Assembly: GCF_009757775.1 (NCBI RefSeq)
Contig: NZ_RHLK01000010.1
Location: 62,001 to 126,000 of the forward strand
DNA length: 64,000 bases
Direction: 5' to 3'
DNA from: Paenibacillus lutrae
GTDB taxonomy: Bacteria; Bacillota; Bacilli; Paenibacillales; NBRC-103111
A program made the translations under genes and the position numbers. A model generated the notes under the pieces. It was not told the origin of the DNA. It saw only the letters and a program-made list of their open reading frames with translations, and ran no database searches. Below, one piece after another: positions 27,319 through 35,084 of the stretch. Every line of letters begins with the position of its first letter. The stretch's first letter is position 1.

Positions 27319-28866
27319 ATGTCAGACGATGAAACCCACGATAAGAAGGACCGCAGCAGTCCTGGACAAGCTTTACATGCTGCACATGTACGAAAGCCGG
27401 AAGTGAGTAAGGAATCTGTACAAATTCCCGGCCTGGGGAAGGTTGGGGATCCAGATGTTGAGCCGGCTGCAGTTGCAAGCGACATCTTGATCATTGAGGA
27501 AGAGGGCGAGAGCGACAAGTATAAGGGGAATGCGAAGCCCCATCATTCCATGAAAGAAACGGTCACTTTCTGGAAAATGTTAATTTTCTTCGTGCCTTTG
27601 GGAATTTCGGCAAGTCTGGTGACTTTATCCCATTCCATCATTAACAGTACCCTTGCACGTTCTCCTGATCCCGAATATGTGATTGCCGGGTATGCGATAG
27701 CCATGAGTTTGCTCGGAATTACGGAAAAACCGGCAACATTACTGCGCCAAACTTGTTCGGCACTAGTTCGAGATCGTGTGTCGTTCCGGGCTATGCGCAC
27801 CGTGGCCGTGTACGTGTTCGCAGCCATTATGATTGTCGGGCTTGCTTTCTCTTATTTACCGCCGGGACGCTTGATGATTGGCGCTATTTTTGGAATCGGC
27901 GAGTCACAGCTTGAGAACGTGCTGAATGTGTACCGGATTCTCATGTTCGTTAGTTTCTTCTCGGGTTTACGCTGTTTGTATCACGGATTAATTATTTATA
28001 ACAAAAGGACCTTCTGGCTCACGATAGGGATGGTGGTCCGTTTAATCGGTATGTACGCGGTCGCTCAGTTCTTTATTCTGGGACCGGGAGTACAGAGCAG
28101 CAGTGTCGGGGCTATTATATTTCTTGTTGGCATGATGATAGAAAGCGCAGTGGCTTTCTGGGAAGGAAGCTCACTCCTTAAACGTAAAATTCCGGAGAAG
28201 AGCCCCGGGCATAGTGTGGAGAAGCCGGCGGATGTGTTCCGTTTTTACCGGCCTTTACTGTTCTCCTCTTTTATTGCGGTCACGATCGGACCTGCACTAA
28301 ACGCAATGCTTGGAAAAGCAGGGGATGCGGAGATAGCCATTGCGGCATTCGCTATTGCTTTTAATTTGACGCAGCTGATGCAGAGTTTTTTTTCCTACAT
28401 TCATCAAATCGTATTGAACTTCTACCGGATCAATCCGGGACGGGTGAATACGTTTGTCCTGATGATTGCATGTATCCCATCTGTACTGGTTGGCATTCTT
28501 GCTTATACAGAAGCGGGCCCGTGGTTTCTTAGTAATGTGATCGGCGTAAGTGACCGTCTGCTGACTGAAATTATCAAAGCCCTGCGGGTATTCCTGATCT
28601 TAACGCTTGTCTTTCCTTGGCTTGATTATGGGAACGGCATTCTCATGCTTCGCCGACAAACAAAAACGATGGTGTATTCCCAGTCTGCTAACGTAAGCAT
28701 TATGCTTAGTACTTTGATCATCCTCATCGTGCTAACGCCCGGATGGAACGGAATGATTGGAGCTTTTGCCCAGTCGTTAGGTACATTAGCGGAGCTGACT
28801 GTTGTGATGATAGCTGTTAAGCGTGGCAGGGAGTCGGTTCTTCTGCGTCCTTCCAAGGAAGCATGA
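27319..28866 (+). CDS. MatE-like multidrug/polysaccharide-type membrane transporter
   Basis: A 515-residue protein. The first 75 residues are hydrophilic and charged, followed by about 12 membrane segments in a MATE/Wzx-like arrangement. I recognise it only as a member of the poorly studied 'multi antimicrobial extrusion protein MatE' group of Paenibacillus-like genomes; its substrate is unknown. ATG 27319 has AAGGAG 7 bases upstream; an in-frame start at 27196 would add about 40 Arg-rich residues and is unlikely. A possible extended -10 promoter (TG-C-TACAAT, 27247-27255) lies upstream. It follows the polyketide operon after a terminator, so is probably separate. Confidence 0.7.
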   Translation: MSDDETHDKKDRSSPGQALHAAHVRKPEVSKESVQIPGLGKVGDPDVEPAAVASDILIIEEEGESDKYKGNAKPHHSMKETVTFWKMLIFFVPLGISASLVTLSHSIINSTLARSPDPEYVIAGYAIAMSLLGITEKPATLLRQTCSALVRDRVSFRAMRTVAVYVFAAIMIVGLAFSYLPPGRLMIGAIFGIGESQLENVLNVYRILMFVSFFSGLRCLYHGLIIYNKRTFWLTIGMVVRLIGMYAVAQFFILGPGVQSSSVGAIIFLVGMMIESAVAFWEGSSLLKRKIPEKSPGHSVEKPADVFRFYRPLLFSSFIAVTIGPALNAMLGKAGDAEIAIAAFAIAFNLTQLMQSFFSYIHQIVLNFYRINPGRVNTFVLMIACIPSVLVGILAYTEAGPWFLSNVIGVSDRLLTEIIKALRVFLILTLVFPWLDYGNGILMLRRQTKTMVYSQSANVSIMLSTLIILIVLTPGWNGMIGAFAQSLGTLAELTVVMIAVKRGRESVLLRPSKEA

Positions 28867-28913
28867 TTTCCGTTTTTGAACAATGATTACCTCGAAATAG
28901 TACCTCTACCGGA

Positions 28914-28945
28914 GACGGTTTCGTTCTTTAATGGATGAAATCGTC
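28914..28945 (+). terminator. Terminator after the MatE-like gene
   Basis: GACGGTTTC (28914-28922) pairs with GAAATCGTC (28937-28945) with one G-U, followed by TTCTTGTTATT. Confidence 0.7.
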
Positions 28946-29091
28946 TTCTTGTTATTCCCAAATGTGCAAATTGACGGGTATAATGAACATCAGATCCCTG
29001 ATTTGCAGGGAATTTCGGCAGAACGTGCCGTTCATGCGAAGCTTATACGACACGAAGAGTTTATCAAACGATGCAAAGGAGACGTTGTTAT

Positions 29092-29340
29092 ATGGGCAGT
29101 ATCATAGTATGGCTGCTGTTTACGGCAGTCAGTTTCTTTATTTTGTACCTGGTTGTGAAAACGGCGATTAATCATTCGGATTTGCCTTACGAGCAAGAAA
29201 TGATCGTTATGTTAAGCAATCAGTTGGAACGACAGCATGTGGAGAACAGCAAACAATTAGAGGAGCTTAAGCAGATCATCCAGACTGAGAATCGGATCCT
29301 TGGCGAATTGCAAGTGCATAAATCCGAGGGGAAGGAATGA
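29092..29340 (+). CDS. Small membrane-anchored coiled-coil protein
   Basis: An 82-residue protein: one membrane helix at about residues 3-25, then a charged helical tail (SNQLERQHVENSKQLEELK) likely to form a coiled coil. AAAGGAG lies 10 bases before ATG 29092. No family recognised. It stands alone between the MatE-like and DUF1572 genes. Confidence 0.65.
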   Translation: MGSIIVWLLFTAVSFFILYLVVKTAINHSDLPYEQEMIVMLSNQLERQHVENSKQLEELKQIIQTENRILGELQVHKSEGKE

Positions 29341-29464
29341 CCGGGACCGCATAGCCGTATTGTAAGCGGTAGGAGGTCGGTGCCCTCCATGAGTTCCATA
29401 TAGATACATATGTCATCTGGCTCATAGTCGATAAACAAATGAAGCTGTAAAAGGAGAGGTTGAA

Positions 29465-30040
29465 ATGGACGGCAATCAAGTTTTCTTAGATGCGTACAGG
29501 AAACAATTTTTGTATTACAAAACACTGGGAGAAAAAGCAATAGATCAGTTGACCCCGGAGTTGTTATTCGTTAAACCGAATGAGAACAGCAACAGTATCG
29601 CTACTATTGTTAAGCACCTGTCGGGCAATATGATATCCAGATGGACGGATTTCCGCACAACGGACGGCGAAAAAGAATGGCGGGACAGAGACGGTGAATT
29701 CGAGAACGACATTCCGGACCTGGAGCGGCTGCTGCTGATCTGGGAAGAGGGATGGAGGTGCTTATTGGGTGCACTGGATTCCACTGACCCTGATCAATTA
29801 ACAGAGATTATTTATATACGGAATGAAGGGCATACCATTATGGAAGCACTAAGCCGCCAATTGGCCCATTATCCTTATCACATCGGTCAAATGATCTATG
29901 CAGCGAAGCTGTTGAAGGAAAGTGAATGGAAAAGCCTGTCTATTGCGAAGAATAATTCCCGCGCCTATAATGACAATAAATTTGCTAAAGAAAAAGCGAT
30001 AAAGAATTTTACAGAAGAAGAACTGGAAAAGCTGCAATAG
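29465..30040 (+). CDS. DUF1572 (DinB-superfamily) protein
   Basis: A 191-residue four-helix-bundle protein. The first helix (DAYRKQFLYYKTLGEKAI), the HLSGNMISRW histidine and the later LAHYPYHIGQMIYAAK histidines fit DUF1572, a DinB-superfamily branch whose three histidines bind a metal. Related proteins include bacillithiol- or mycothiol-dependent transferases, but DUF1572 has no assigned reaction. AGGAGAGG precedes ATG closely. A terminator follows at 30107. Confidence 0.85.
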   Translation: MDGNQVFLDAYRKQFLYYKTLGEKAIDQLTPELLFVKPNENSNSIATIVKHLSGNMISRWTDFRTTDGEKEWRDRDGEFENDIPDLERLLLIWEEGWRCLLGALDSTDPDQLTEIIYIRNEGHTIMEALSRQLAHYPYHIGQMIYAAKLLKESEWKSLSIAKNNSRAYNDNKFAKEKAIKNFTEEELEKLQ

Positions 30041-30106
30041 TTTAGATGCCTAGATCTATTTATGCTGTTAACTAACGGATATCAGATAAATGAAGTGCAA
30101 TTATAT

Positions 30107-30142
30107 AAGTCCTGCGTTCCCATTGTGGAAGCTGCGGGACTT
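30107..30142 (+). terminator. Terminator after the DUF1572 gene
   Basis: AAGTCCTGC and GCGGGACTT pair over 9 bases (one G-U), followed by TGTTATAT. Confidence 0.65.
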
Positions 30143-30191
30143 TGTTATATATAATGAAGTCCAGAGACCAGTAGGGCAGGAGCGGGATACG

Positions 30192-30662
30192 ATGATTAAG
30201 GTCACGACTGAAATTGAAATTGAGGCACCCATTGACCGGTGTTTTGATTTAGCTAGAAACATTGACGTTCATACCAGGACCGTATGGAAACATACAAAAG
30301 AAAAAGCAATTGACGGGACTGTAACAGGTTGTATCGGCGATGGGGAGACCGTAACTTTTCAAGCGACGCATTTGGGAGTGCGGCAGAAATTAACGTCTCA
30401 AATCACAGAATTTAAGAGACCGTATCTATTTGTCGATTCCATGCTCAGAGGAGCTTTCAAAAGTCTTAAACATACACATGAATTTGTTGAGCTGGATGAT
30501 TCCAGAACGTTGATGAAGGATACGCTTCTGTTCGAAGCGCCTTTTGGTATGATCGGGTGGCTGGTGGAGCGATTGGTTCTGAGAAGGTATATGGAAGCCT
30601 TCATCAACCACAGGAATATTGAGCTAAAGAAAATAGCAGAGGGGTACGATGATTCTCTCTGA
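30192..30662 (+). CDS. SRPBCC-fold protein (START/Bet v1-like)
   Basis: A 156-residue protein with the SRPBCC pattern: an opening strand (TTEIEIEAPIDRCFDLARN), central strands with VDSMLRGAFKSLKHTHEFVE, and a long C-terminal helix after DTLLFEAPFGMIGWLVERLVL. This matches the small ligand-binding SRPBCC proteins often labelled cell-division-inhibitor-like, with unknown ligand. AGGAGCGGG precedes ATG 30192; longer in-frame starts upstream overlap the terminator hairpin at 30107-30142 and are unlikely. Confidence 0.78.
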   Translation: MIKVTTEIEIEAPIDRCFDLARNIDVHTRTVWKHTKEKAIDGTVTGCIGDGETVTFQATHLGVRQKLTSQITEFKRPYLFVDSMLRGAFKSLKHTHEFVELDDSRTLMKDTLLFEAPFGMIGWLVERLVLRRYMEAFINHRNIELKKIAEGYDDSL

Positions 30663-30832
30663 GCCTGGATACCGCATAGTGATTGCTAATTCCACAGCAG
30701 ACTTGTTGTTGCTGCAGAAGAGTGGGTGATTTGTCATTCTGGCGCTAAACTTATCGATTTGTGCGGTTGCCCGGGAAATGATTGAACATAATTTCCTGAC
30801 CGGGTGTTAAAATCTTGATCAGTGGAGGTCCT

Positions 30833-31357
30833 ATGAACACGATAATAACAACGCAGAGGCTGATTCTGAGGGAGTACGAAGAGTCGGATTACGAAGATGC
30901 CCTGCGCATATTCTCCAATCAACAAACCATGTCATTCTGGCCGGAGCCTTTCAGTGCGGAGCAGGTTAGGAAGTGGATGATAAAGAATCTGTCCAATTAC
31001 AAGGAGTTAGGTTATGGAAGATGGGTCACCGCTCTAATCGGGAACAATAGAATGATTGGAGACTGCGGCTTCGGACAGTTAGAAATTAACGGGACAGTGG
31101 AGGTCGATCTGGGTTACATAATCGATCACCGGTATTGGAAGCAAGGCTATGGCGTGGAAGCGGCGCAGGCGTGTTTGGACTTGGGTCAGACCCGGTTAGG
31201 ATTTAAGCGGATAGTTGCCAACATGCCTTACAATCATACGGCCTCCCGGAAGACGGCGGAGAAGCTCGGGATGAAGAAAGAGCTTGAATTCGTTAATGAG
31301 CGGAACCGGAATATCTTGACCCATCTATACAGCGCAGAGAGGAAGATTGATTGCTAA
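30833..31357 (+). CDS. GNAT N-acetyltransferase (RimJ/RimL type)
   Basis: A 174-residue acetyltransferase. RLILREYEESD at the N-terminus, LGYIIDHRYWKQGYGVEAA (acetyl-CoA loop, about residue 100) and HTASRKTAEKLGMKKE are the standard RimJ/RimL-type pattern. GGAGG is 6 bases before ATG 30833. Acceptor unknown. Confidence 0.88.
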   Translation: MNTIITTQRLILREYEESDYEDALRIFSNQQTMSFWPEPFSAEQVRKWMIKNLSNYKELGYGRWVTALIGNNRMIGDCGFGQLEINGTVEVDLGYIIDHRYWKQGYGVEAAQACLDLGQTRLGFKRIVANMPYNHTASRKTAEKLGMKKELEFVNERNRNILTHLYSAERKIDC

Positions 31358-31406
31358 GTAGTTGTCATAAGCAAAGATCTTGACATAATCGTGCCATAAA
31401 GGAGGG

Positions 31407-31435
31407 GAAGTATCCGAAGGGTGTGCGGATACTTC
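31407..31435 (+). terminator. Stem-loop after the GNAT gene, probable terminator
   Basis: A perfect 10-bp stem GAAGTATCCG/CGGATACTTC around a 9-base loop. The following TTGGTG tract is only weakly T-rich, so termination may be leaky. Confidence 0.5.
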
Positions 31436-31493
31436 TTGGTGTACTCCCTAAGGTCACTTCGCTCTTAACGGTTAGATAACGATTATCTTTGAT

Positions 31494-32141
31494 CTACAGA
31501 AAAGGAATCTTAATGGGTTTCCTGTAGACCGGATAGAGCCATTTCACACCGCTTGGTGTCAAGGTATCCGCGAATAAATGAGAGAAATAACCGGCAAAAG
31601 CAACGAACATAACACCCTCAATTTGAAGCTGCTGTTCCAGTTCGTAACCGATGGCTCCCCAGAAGGCTAATGCCCAGACTGTATGAGTCATCCCGCGGTG
31701 TTTCAGCCAAGGGGCCCAGGCGACGAATATACCCAGACCGATCAACCACCTCATATTCATGGCCCAGCCCATATAAATAAGCGCGACCCCGACAACGCTG
31801 ACCAAGGCGTTACGGATAAATCCCTGTTTGGTTACGAAACCGATAAGGAAAATCATAACGGCCGCAGTCATTAGCTTCGGATAGAACAGATGCTGCACGA
31901 AGTATTGAAAGCTAACGCCCGCGAGAAAAATAGCTCCACCCCAAAGAAAAAACTCGCGGAGCATTTTGGAGATTTTGCCCAGTTTGCTGCTCAGCATACT
32001 CGGTCCGTCCAGATCAGCGCTTAATGCTGAGAATGCCGCAACGGTTATGTATAAGGCGAAATTCTGCACAGTAAATGGTTGAAAAGCGGAAGCGGTCAAA
32101 CCGATAGCCGTGCCGATCATAAGATGTGTTGTACCTTTCAT
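31494..32141 (-). CDS. DUF457/YdjM-like membrane-bound metal-dependent hydrolase
   Basis: A 215-residue membrane protein. It begins with the family hallmark MKGTTHLMIG, then SADLDGPSML with an acidic metal-binding pair, HRGMTHTVWAL near residue 140 and FSHLFADTLTPSGVKWLYP near the end; together these His/Asp residues form the predicted metal site. GGAGG lies 6 bases before ATG 32141; a longer start at 32282 is unlikely. Known members are linked to SOS or membrane functions without a settled reaction. Stop codon lies just inside the shared region with the GNAT gene downstream. Confidence 0.85.
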   Translation of the reverse strand: MKGTTHLMIGTAIGLTASAFQPFTVQNFALYITVAAFSALSADLDGPSMLSSKLGKISKMLREFFLWGGAIFLAGVSFQYFVQHLFYPKLMTAAVMIFLIGFVTKQGFIRNALVSVVGVALIYMGWAMNMRWLIGLGIFVAWAPWLKHRGMTHTVWALAFWGAIGYELEQQLQIEGVMFVAFAGYFSHLFADTLTPSGVKWLYPVYRKPIKIPFL

Positions 32142-32360
32142 AAGACCTCCGTAGACTGAGCAGGATAGTTTTGGCAAACGTATGTTTGCTTTGTTATTAT
32201 ACGAGGTCTTAAAAAGGCTGACAAGCGAACAGATAAAAAAAGTGAAGGACTCATAGTGTCCCATGTCACATAGAGCGTTCACAGCACATATTTTCCGGCG
32301 GCACGTTCTCGCGAAGCATCCGAAAGCCTACACATTACTTGCAATAAACTCCTTGCGGGG

Positions 32361-33242
32361 TTATTTAGTAAGAAGTTCAACGAAACGCTTGGCAGCGGTG
32401 TTCAAAGGTACATCTTTTAGTGTGATGATACCGGCCTTCCGGGGTGGTAAAGGTTGCTCCAGGCGAACCTCACAAAGTCCCATCCGTGCGAGATCATCCT
32501 CGGCAAACTCCCGAACGACACAAGCCAGACCGAATCCCATACTTGCGAATTCAAGCAGCAAATCGAGACTGCCTAATTCGATCTCCGGCTGAATGTCCAA
32601 CCCCAATTGCCTGGTATAGCTATCGAAAGATGCCCGTGTATGGCTTCCTTTTTCCAGTAAAAGAATGGGGTACCGGGATAATTGCTCCCAAGTGTAACGG
32701 CCCTCCGTCAGTTCCTTGAATTGGGGGCCTGCTACCAGACAGTCTTGAATAAGCAGAGTTTCCTGGACGTGAATGTGCTTGTCTTGTAAAGGTAGATTAA
32801 CCAGACCCAGGTCGATCCGGCCTTCTTTTAATAAAAGGAGGGTCTCAGGGGTCGTCCGGTTCGTAACTTGAATTTTGATGGCGGGATATTTGTCATGGAA
32901 TTGTTTAAGATGCGGGAGCAAATAATGTTTGCTGAGGGTATCGCCGGCTCCGATCCGTATCTCGCCTTCCATGAGTTGACGCATATCCGCCAATTTGCGC
33001 TCGCCGGACTCGATAAAATTAAAAGCCTTGCCGACATGCTGCAGAAGCACGTTTCCTTCATGGGTTAATACAGCGCCTTTGGATGTGCGGAAGAAGAGCT
33101 GAACGCCCAGTCTGGATTCTAATTGCTTGATTGAATGGGTGACGGCAGGCTGAGTAATACATAAGTGTTCGGCTGCGCGGGTAAAGCTGCCTGCTCTTGC
33201 CGTGTAGTAAAAGACGCGGTACCCTTCTAAGTTCTCAAACAA
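32361..33242 (-). CDS. LysR-family transcriptional regulator
   Basis: A 293-residue regulator. The N-terminal winged helix-turn-helix (GSFTRAAEHLCITQPAVTHS) is followed by a LysR substrate-binding domain (residues about 85-290). TTG 33242 has AAGGTGG 8 bases upstream; GTG 33254 is the longer alternative. It is divergent from the unusual purA gene, with about 110 bases between starts, so by the usual LysR arrangement it probably controls that gene and itself. The effector is unknown. Confidence 0.87.
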   Translation of the reverse strand: MFENLEGYRVFYYTARAGSFTRAAEHLCITQPAVTHSIKQLESRLGVQLFFRTSKGAVLTHEGNVLLQHVGKAFNFIESGERKLADMRQLMEGEIRIGAGDTLSKHYLLPHLKQFHDKYPAIKIQVTNRTTPETLLLLKEGRIDLGLVNLPLQDKHIHVQETLLIQDCLVAGPQFKELTEGRYTWEQLSRYPILLLEKGSHTRASFDSYTRQLGLDIQPEIELGSLDLLLEFASMGFGLACVVREFAEDDLARMGLCEVRLEQPLPPRKAGIITLKDVPLNTAAKRFVELLTK

Positions 33243-33282
33243 GACATTAACCACCTTTATGGTCTGTATAAGTAATATTCAT

Positions 33283-33311
33283 TTTATTTATGAGATACTC
33301 CCAATTATACT
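33283..33311 (+). promoter_or_regulatory. Candidate sigma-A promoter for the purA-like gene
   Basis: TTTATT (-35) and TATACT (-10, 33306-33311) are separated by 17 bases, in the LysR/purA divergent gap. Weak -35, good -10, as expected of an activator-dependent promoter. Confidence 0.4.
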
Positions 33312-33354
33312 GAATGTAAGAGTTGATTCCAAGCAGAAAGGTCTGATCAATGAT

Positions 33355-34632
33355 ATGACGGTAACGGCAATTGTCGGCGCTAATTGGGGAGATGAAGGGA
33401 AGGGGAAAGTCACGGACGTGCTTGCGGCACAGTCCAAATATGTAGTCAGGTATCAGGGAGGCAGCAATGCAGGCCATACCATTCTCAATCCGTACGGCAA
33501 ATTTGCGCTGCACATTCTTCCTTCCGGTGTTTTTTATCCGGGGGTATGTAACATTATCGGCCCGGGTACGGCGCTGAACATAGATGACTTTCTTCACGAG
33601 TTAAAAGGGCTGACGGACAGAGGCGTCCCTGAACCGATTCTGCGCATATCGGACCGGGCTCAAATCGTTATGCCGTATCATAAATTATTGGACCAATTGG
33701 AAGAGGAGCGGCTGGGAGATCTTAAATTCGGCTCCACCAAATCGGGGATTGCCCCTTTCTATTCGGATAAAGTATCGAAACTGGGTATTCAAGTTTCCGA
33801 TTTGTTCGATGAAGACAGGCTGCGGCTGCGAGTGGAAGCTTCGCTGGCAGCAAAGAACACCCTCATGAAGCATTTGTACAGCCATCCGCTTCTGCAAACG
33901 GACGAGATTGTTCAACAGTTCGCAGACAAAGCGGAACAGATCCGGCCTTATGTTGTGGATTCATCGGTTCTCCTGCAGGAAGTGGTGAAGCGCGGGGAGC
34001 GCATACTCGTGGAAGGGCAGCTCGGAGCACTGAGAGATCCGGATCACGGTATTTATCCTTATTCGACCTCTTCTTCGACACTAGCCGGTTTTGCTGCTGT
34101 TGGAGCGGGAATTCCTCCCTATGCCATTAAACAGATTATCGCGGTAACGAAAGCCTATTCAAGCTGTGTAGGTGCCGGCCCTTTTGTCTCAGAAATAAAA
34201 GGAGAGAGCGCCGCTGAATTACGCCAAAGGGGCGGGGATGCCGGGGAATTCGGTGTTACGACAGGACGTCCGCGGCGTATGGGGTGGTTCGATGCTGTCG
34301 CAACCCGGTATGGCTGCCAGATTCAGGGGGCTACCGAAGCCGTTCTGACCAATCTGGATGTCTTAGGATATCTGGAGGAAATCCCGGTCTGTACAGCTTA
34401 TGAGCTGGATGGTAGCAGAACCTTGGAATTCCCCGTATCGGCACGGCTGGATCAGGCTAAGCCCGTCTACGAGAACGTAAAAGGCTGGAATTGCGATATT
34501 TCTTCGATCCGCCAATTCGGCGATCTGCCTGACGCTGCCCAAGAATATGTTCTCCTTGTGGAAAAGCTGATCGGTGTGCCGATCCGGACTATATCCGTCG
34601 GTCCAAGGCGCGAGCAAATCATCGAACGTTAA
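33355..34632 (+). CDS. purA: Adenylosuccinate synthetase, divergent (clostridial-like) type
   Basis: A 425-residue enzyme joining IMP and aspartate with GTP to form adenylosuccinate. The P-loop GDEGKGK and GGSNAGHTI are intact, and TTGRPRRMGWFD is conserved. Several active-site-proximal segments differ from the usual Bacillus form: STKSGIAPFYSDK instead of TTKKGIGPAYMDK, VEGQLGALRDPDHGIYP instead of FEGAQG-type, and GAGPF instead of GDGPF. These resemble clostridial-type PurA as I remember it. ATG 33355 follows AGAAAGG at 13 bases; an out-of-frame ATG-ATA-TGA mini-ORF overlaps this start. It is controlled from a LysR divergent gap and is not in a purine operon. Confidence 0.87.
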   Translation: MTVTAIVGANWGDEGKGKVTDVLAAQSKYVVRYQGGSNAGHTILNPYGKFALHILPSGVFYPGVCNIIGPGTALNIDDFLHELKGLTDRGVPEPILRISDRAQIVMPYHKLLDQLEEERLGDLKFGSTKSGIAPFYSDKVSKLGIQVSDLFDEDRLRLRVEASLAAKNTLMKHLYSHPLLQTDEIVQQFADKAEQIRPYVVDSSVLLQEVVKRGERILVEGQLGALRDPDHGIYPYSTSSSTLAGFAAVGAGIPPYAIKQIIAVTKAYSSCVGAGPFVSEIKGESAAELRQRGGDAGEFGVTTGRPRRMGWFDAVATRYGCQIQGATEAVLTNLDVLGYLEEIPVCTAYELDGSRTLEFPVSARLDQAKPVYENVKGWNCDISSIRQFGDLPDAAQEYVLLVEKLIGVPIRTISVGPRREQIIER

Positions 34633-34716
34633 GAGGAGCGAGGATTCGGTTACACACCATAAACTTTATAGCTGCGATTCGCTCCTTACTATCTGGAGTG
34701 CAGCATCATTCATTTG

Positions 34717-34740
34717 AAAAGGCCCTCACGAGGGTCTTTT
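34717..34740 (+). terminator. Terminator after the purA-like gene
   Basis: AAAAGGCCCTC pairs with GAGGGTCTTTT (one G-U), ending in a T-run. Confidence 0.85.
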
Positions 34741-34841
34741 TGCTGTCTCGGCGTATGATGGTGGAGTGAATTTCCGCCTGGAAGAGCGTATTTCGGAGCT
34801 TATTCCTAAAGTTTCAGTACCCATTTGCCGATAGTAGTAGA

Positions 34842-35019
34842 GGCGTTGGTACCAGCAAAAGGTTAGCAACCTAACGGAGTATTAATCGAATACTCTCTGG
34901 AAGACGCCGAAATTGTGCCGGGCGAACAGTTTTACCTAAAAGGGGGATTACGATTTCCAGGTACTGACAAGGACGTCGAGTTTAATGTTCGGGTTCGGCA
35001 TGAAAAACACTCAGCTTAA
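34842..35019 (+). pseudogene. Possible decayed coding remnant or structured leader upstream of the Big2 gene
   Basis: This part of a 450-base gap looks non-random in two ways. A frame from 34867 to a TAA at 35017-35019 is open for 50 codons without a start and reads like protein (for example LEDAEIVPGEQFYLKGG and VEFNVRVRHEKHS); a short GTG frame at 34766-34834 (NFRLEERISELIPK) in another phase may belong to the same broken gene. Alternatively, GGCGT and ACGCC can close a small junction containing AGGTT-AGC-AACCT and GAGTATT-AATCG-AATACTC hairpins. I cannot decide; no family recognised. Confidence 0.3.
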
Positions 35020-35084
35020 GCTGAAACAGGTAAGATTGCAATCGGATTTCCGAAATATGACCGACAATAAGACTAGGAGATGAA

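Noticed and set aside
28935-29171. A 78-codon plus-strand frame before the small membrane protein
   Set aside because: It lacks a good ribosome binding site, overlaps the terminator and the better gene at 29092 in another frame.
34842-34910. Cyclic-di-GMP or other known riboswitch before the Big2 gene
   Set aside because: The junction-like fold lacks the conserved loop sequences of the GEMM classes I know; kept only as a possible structured RNA.
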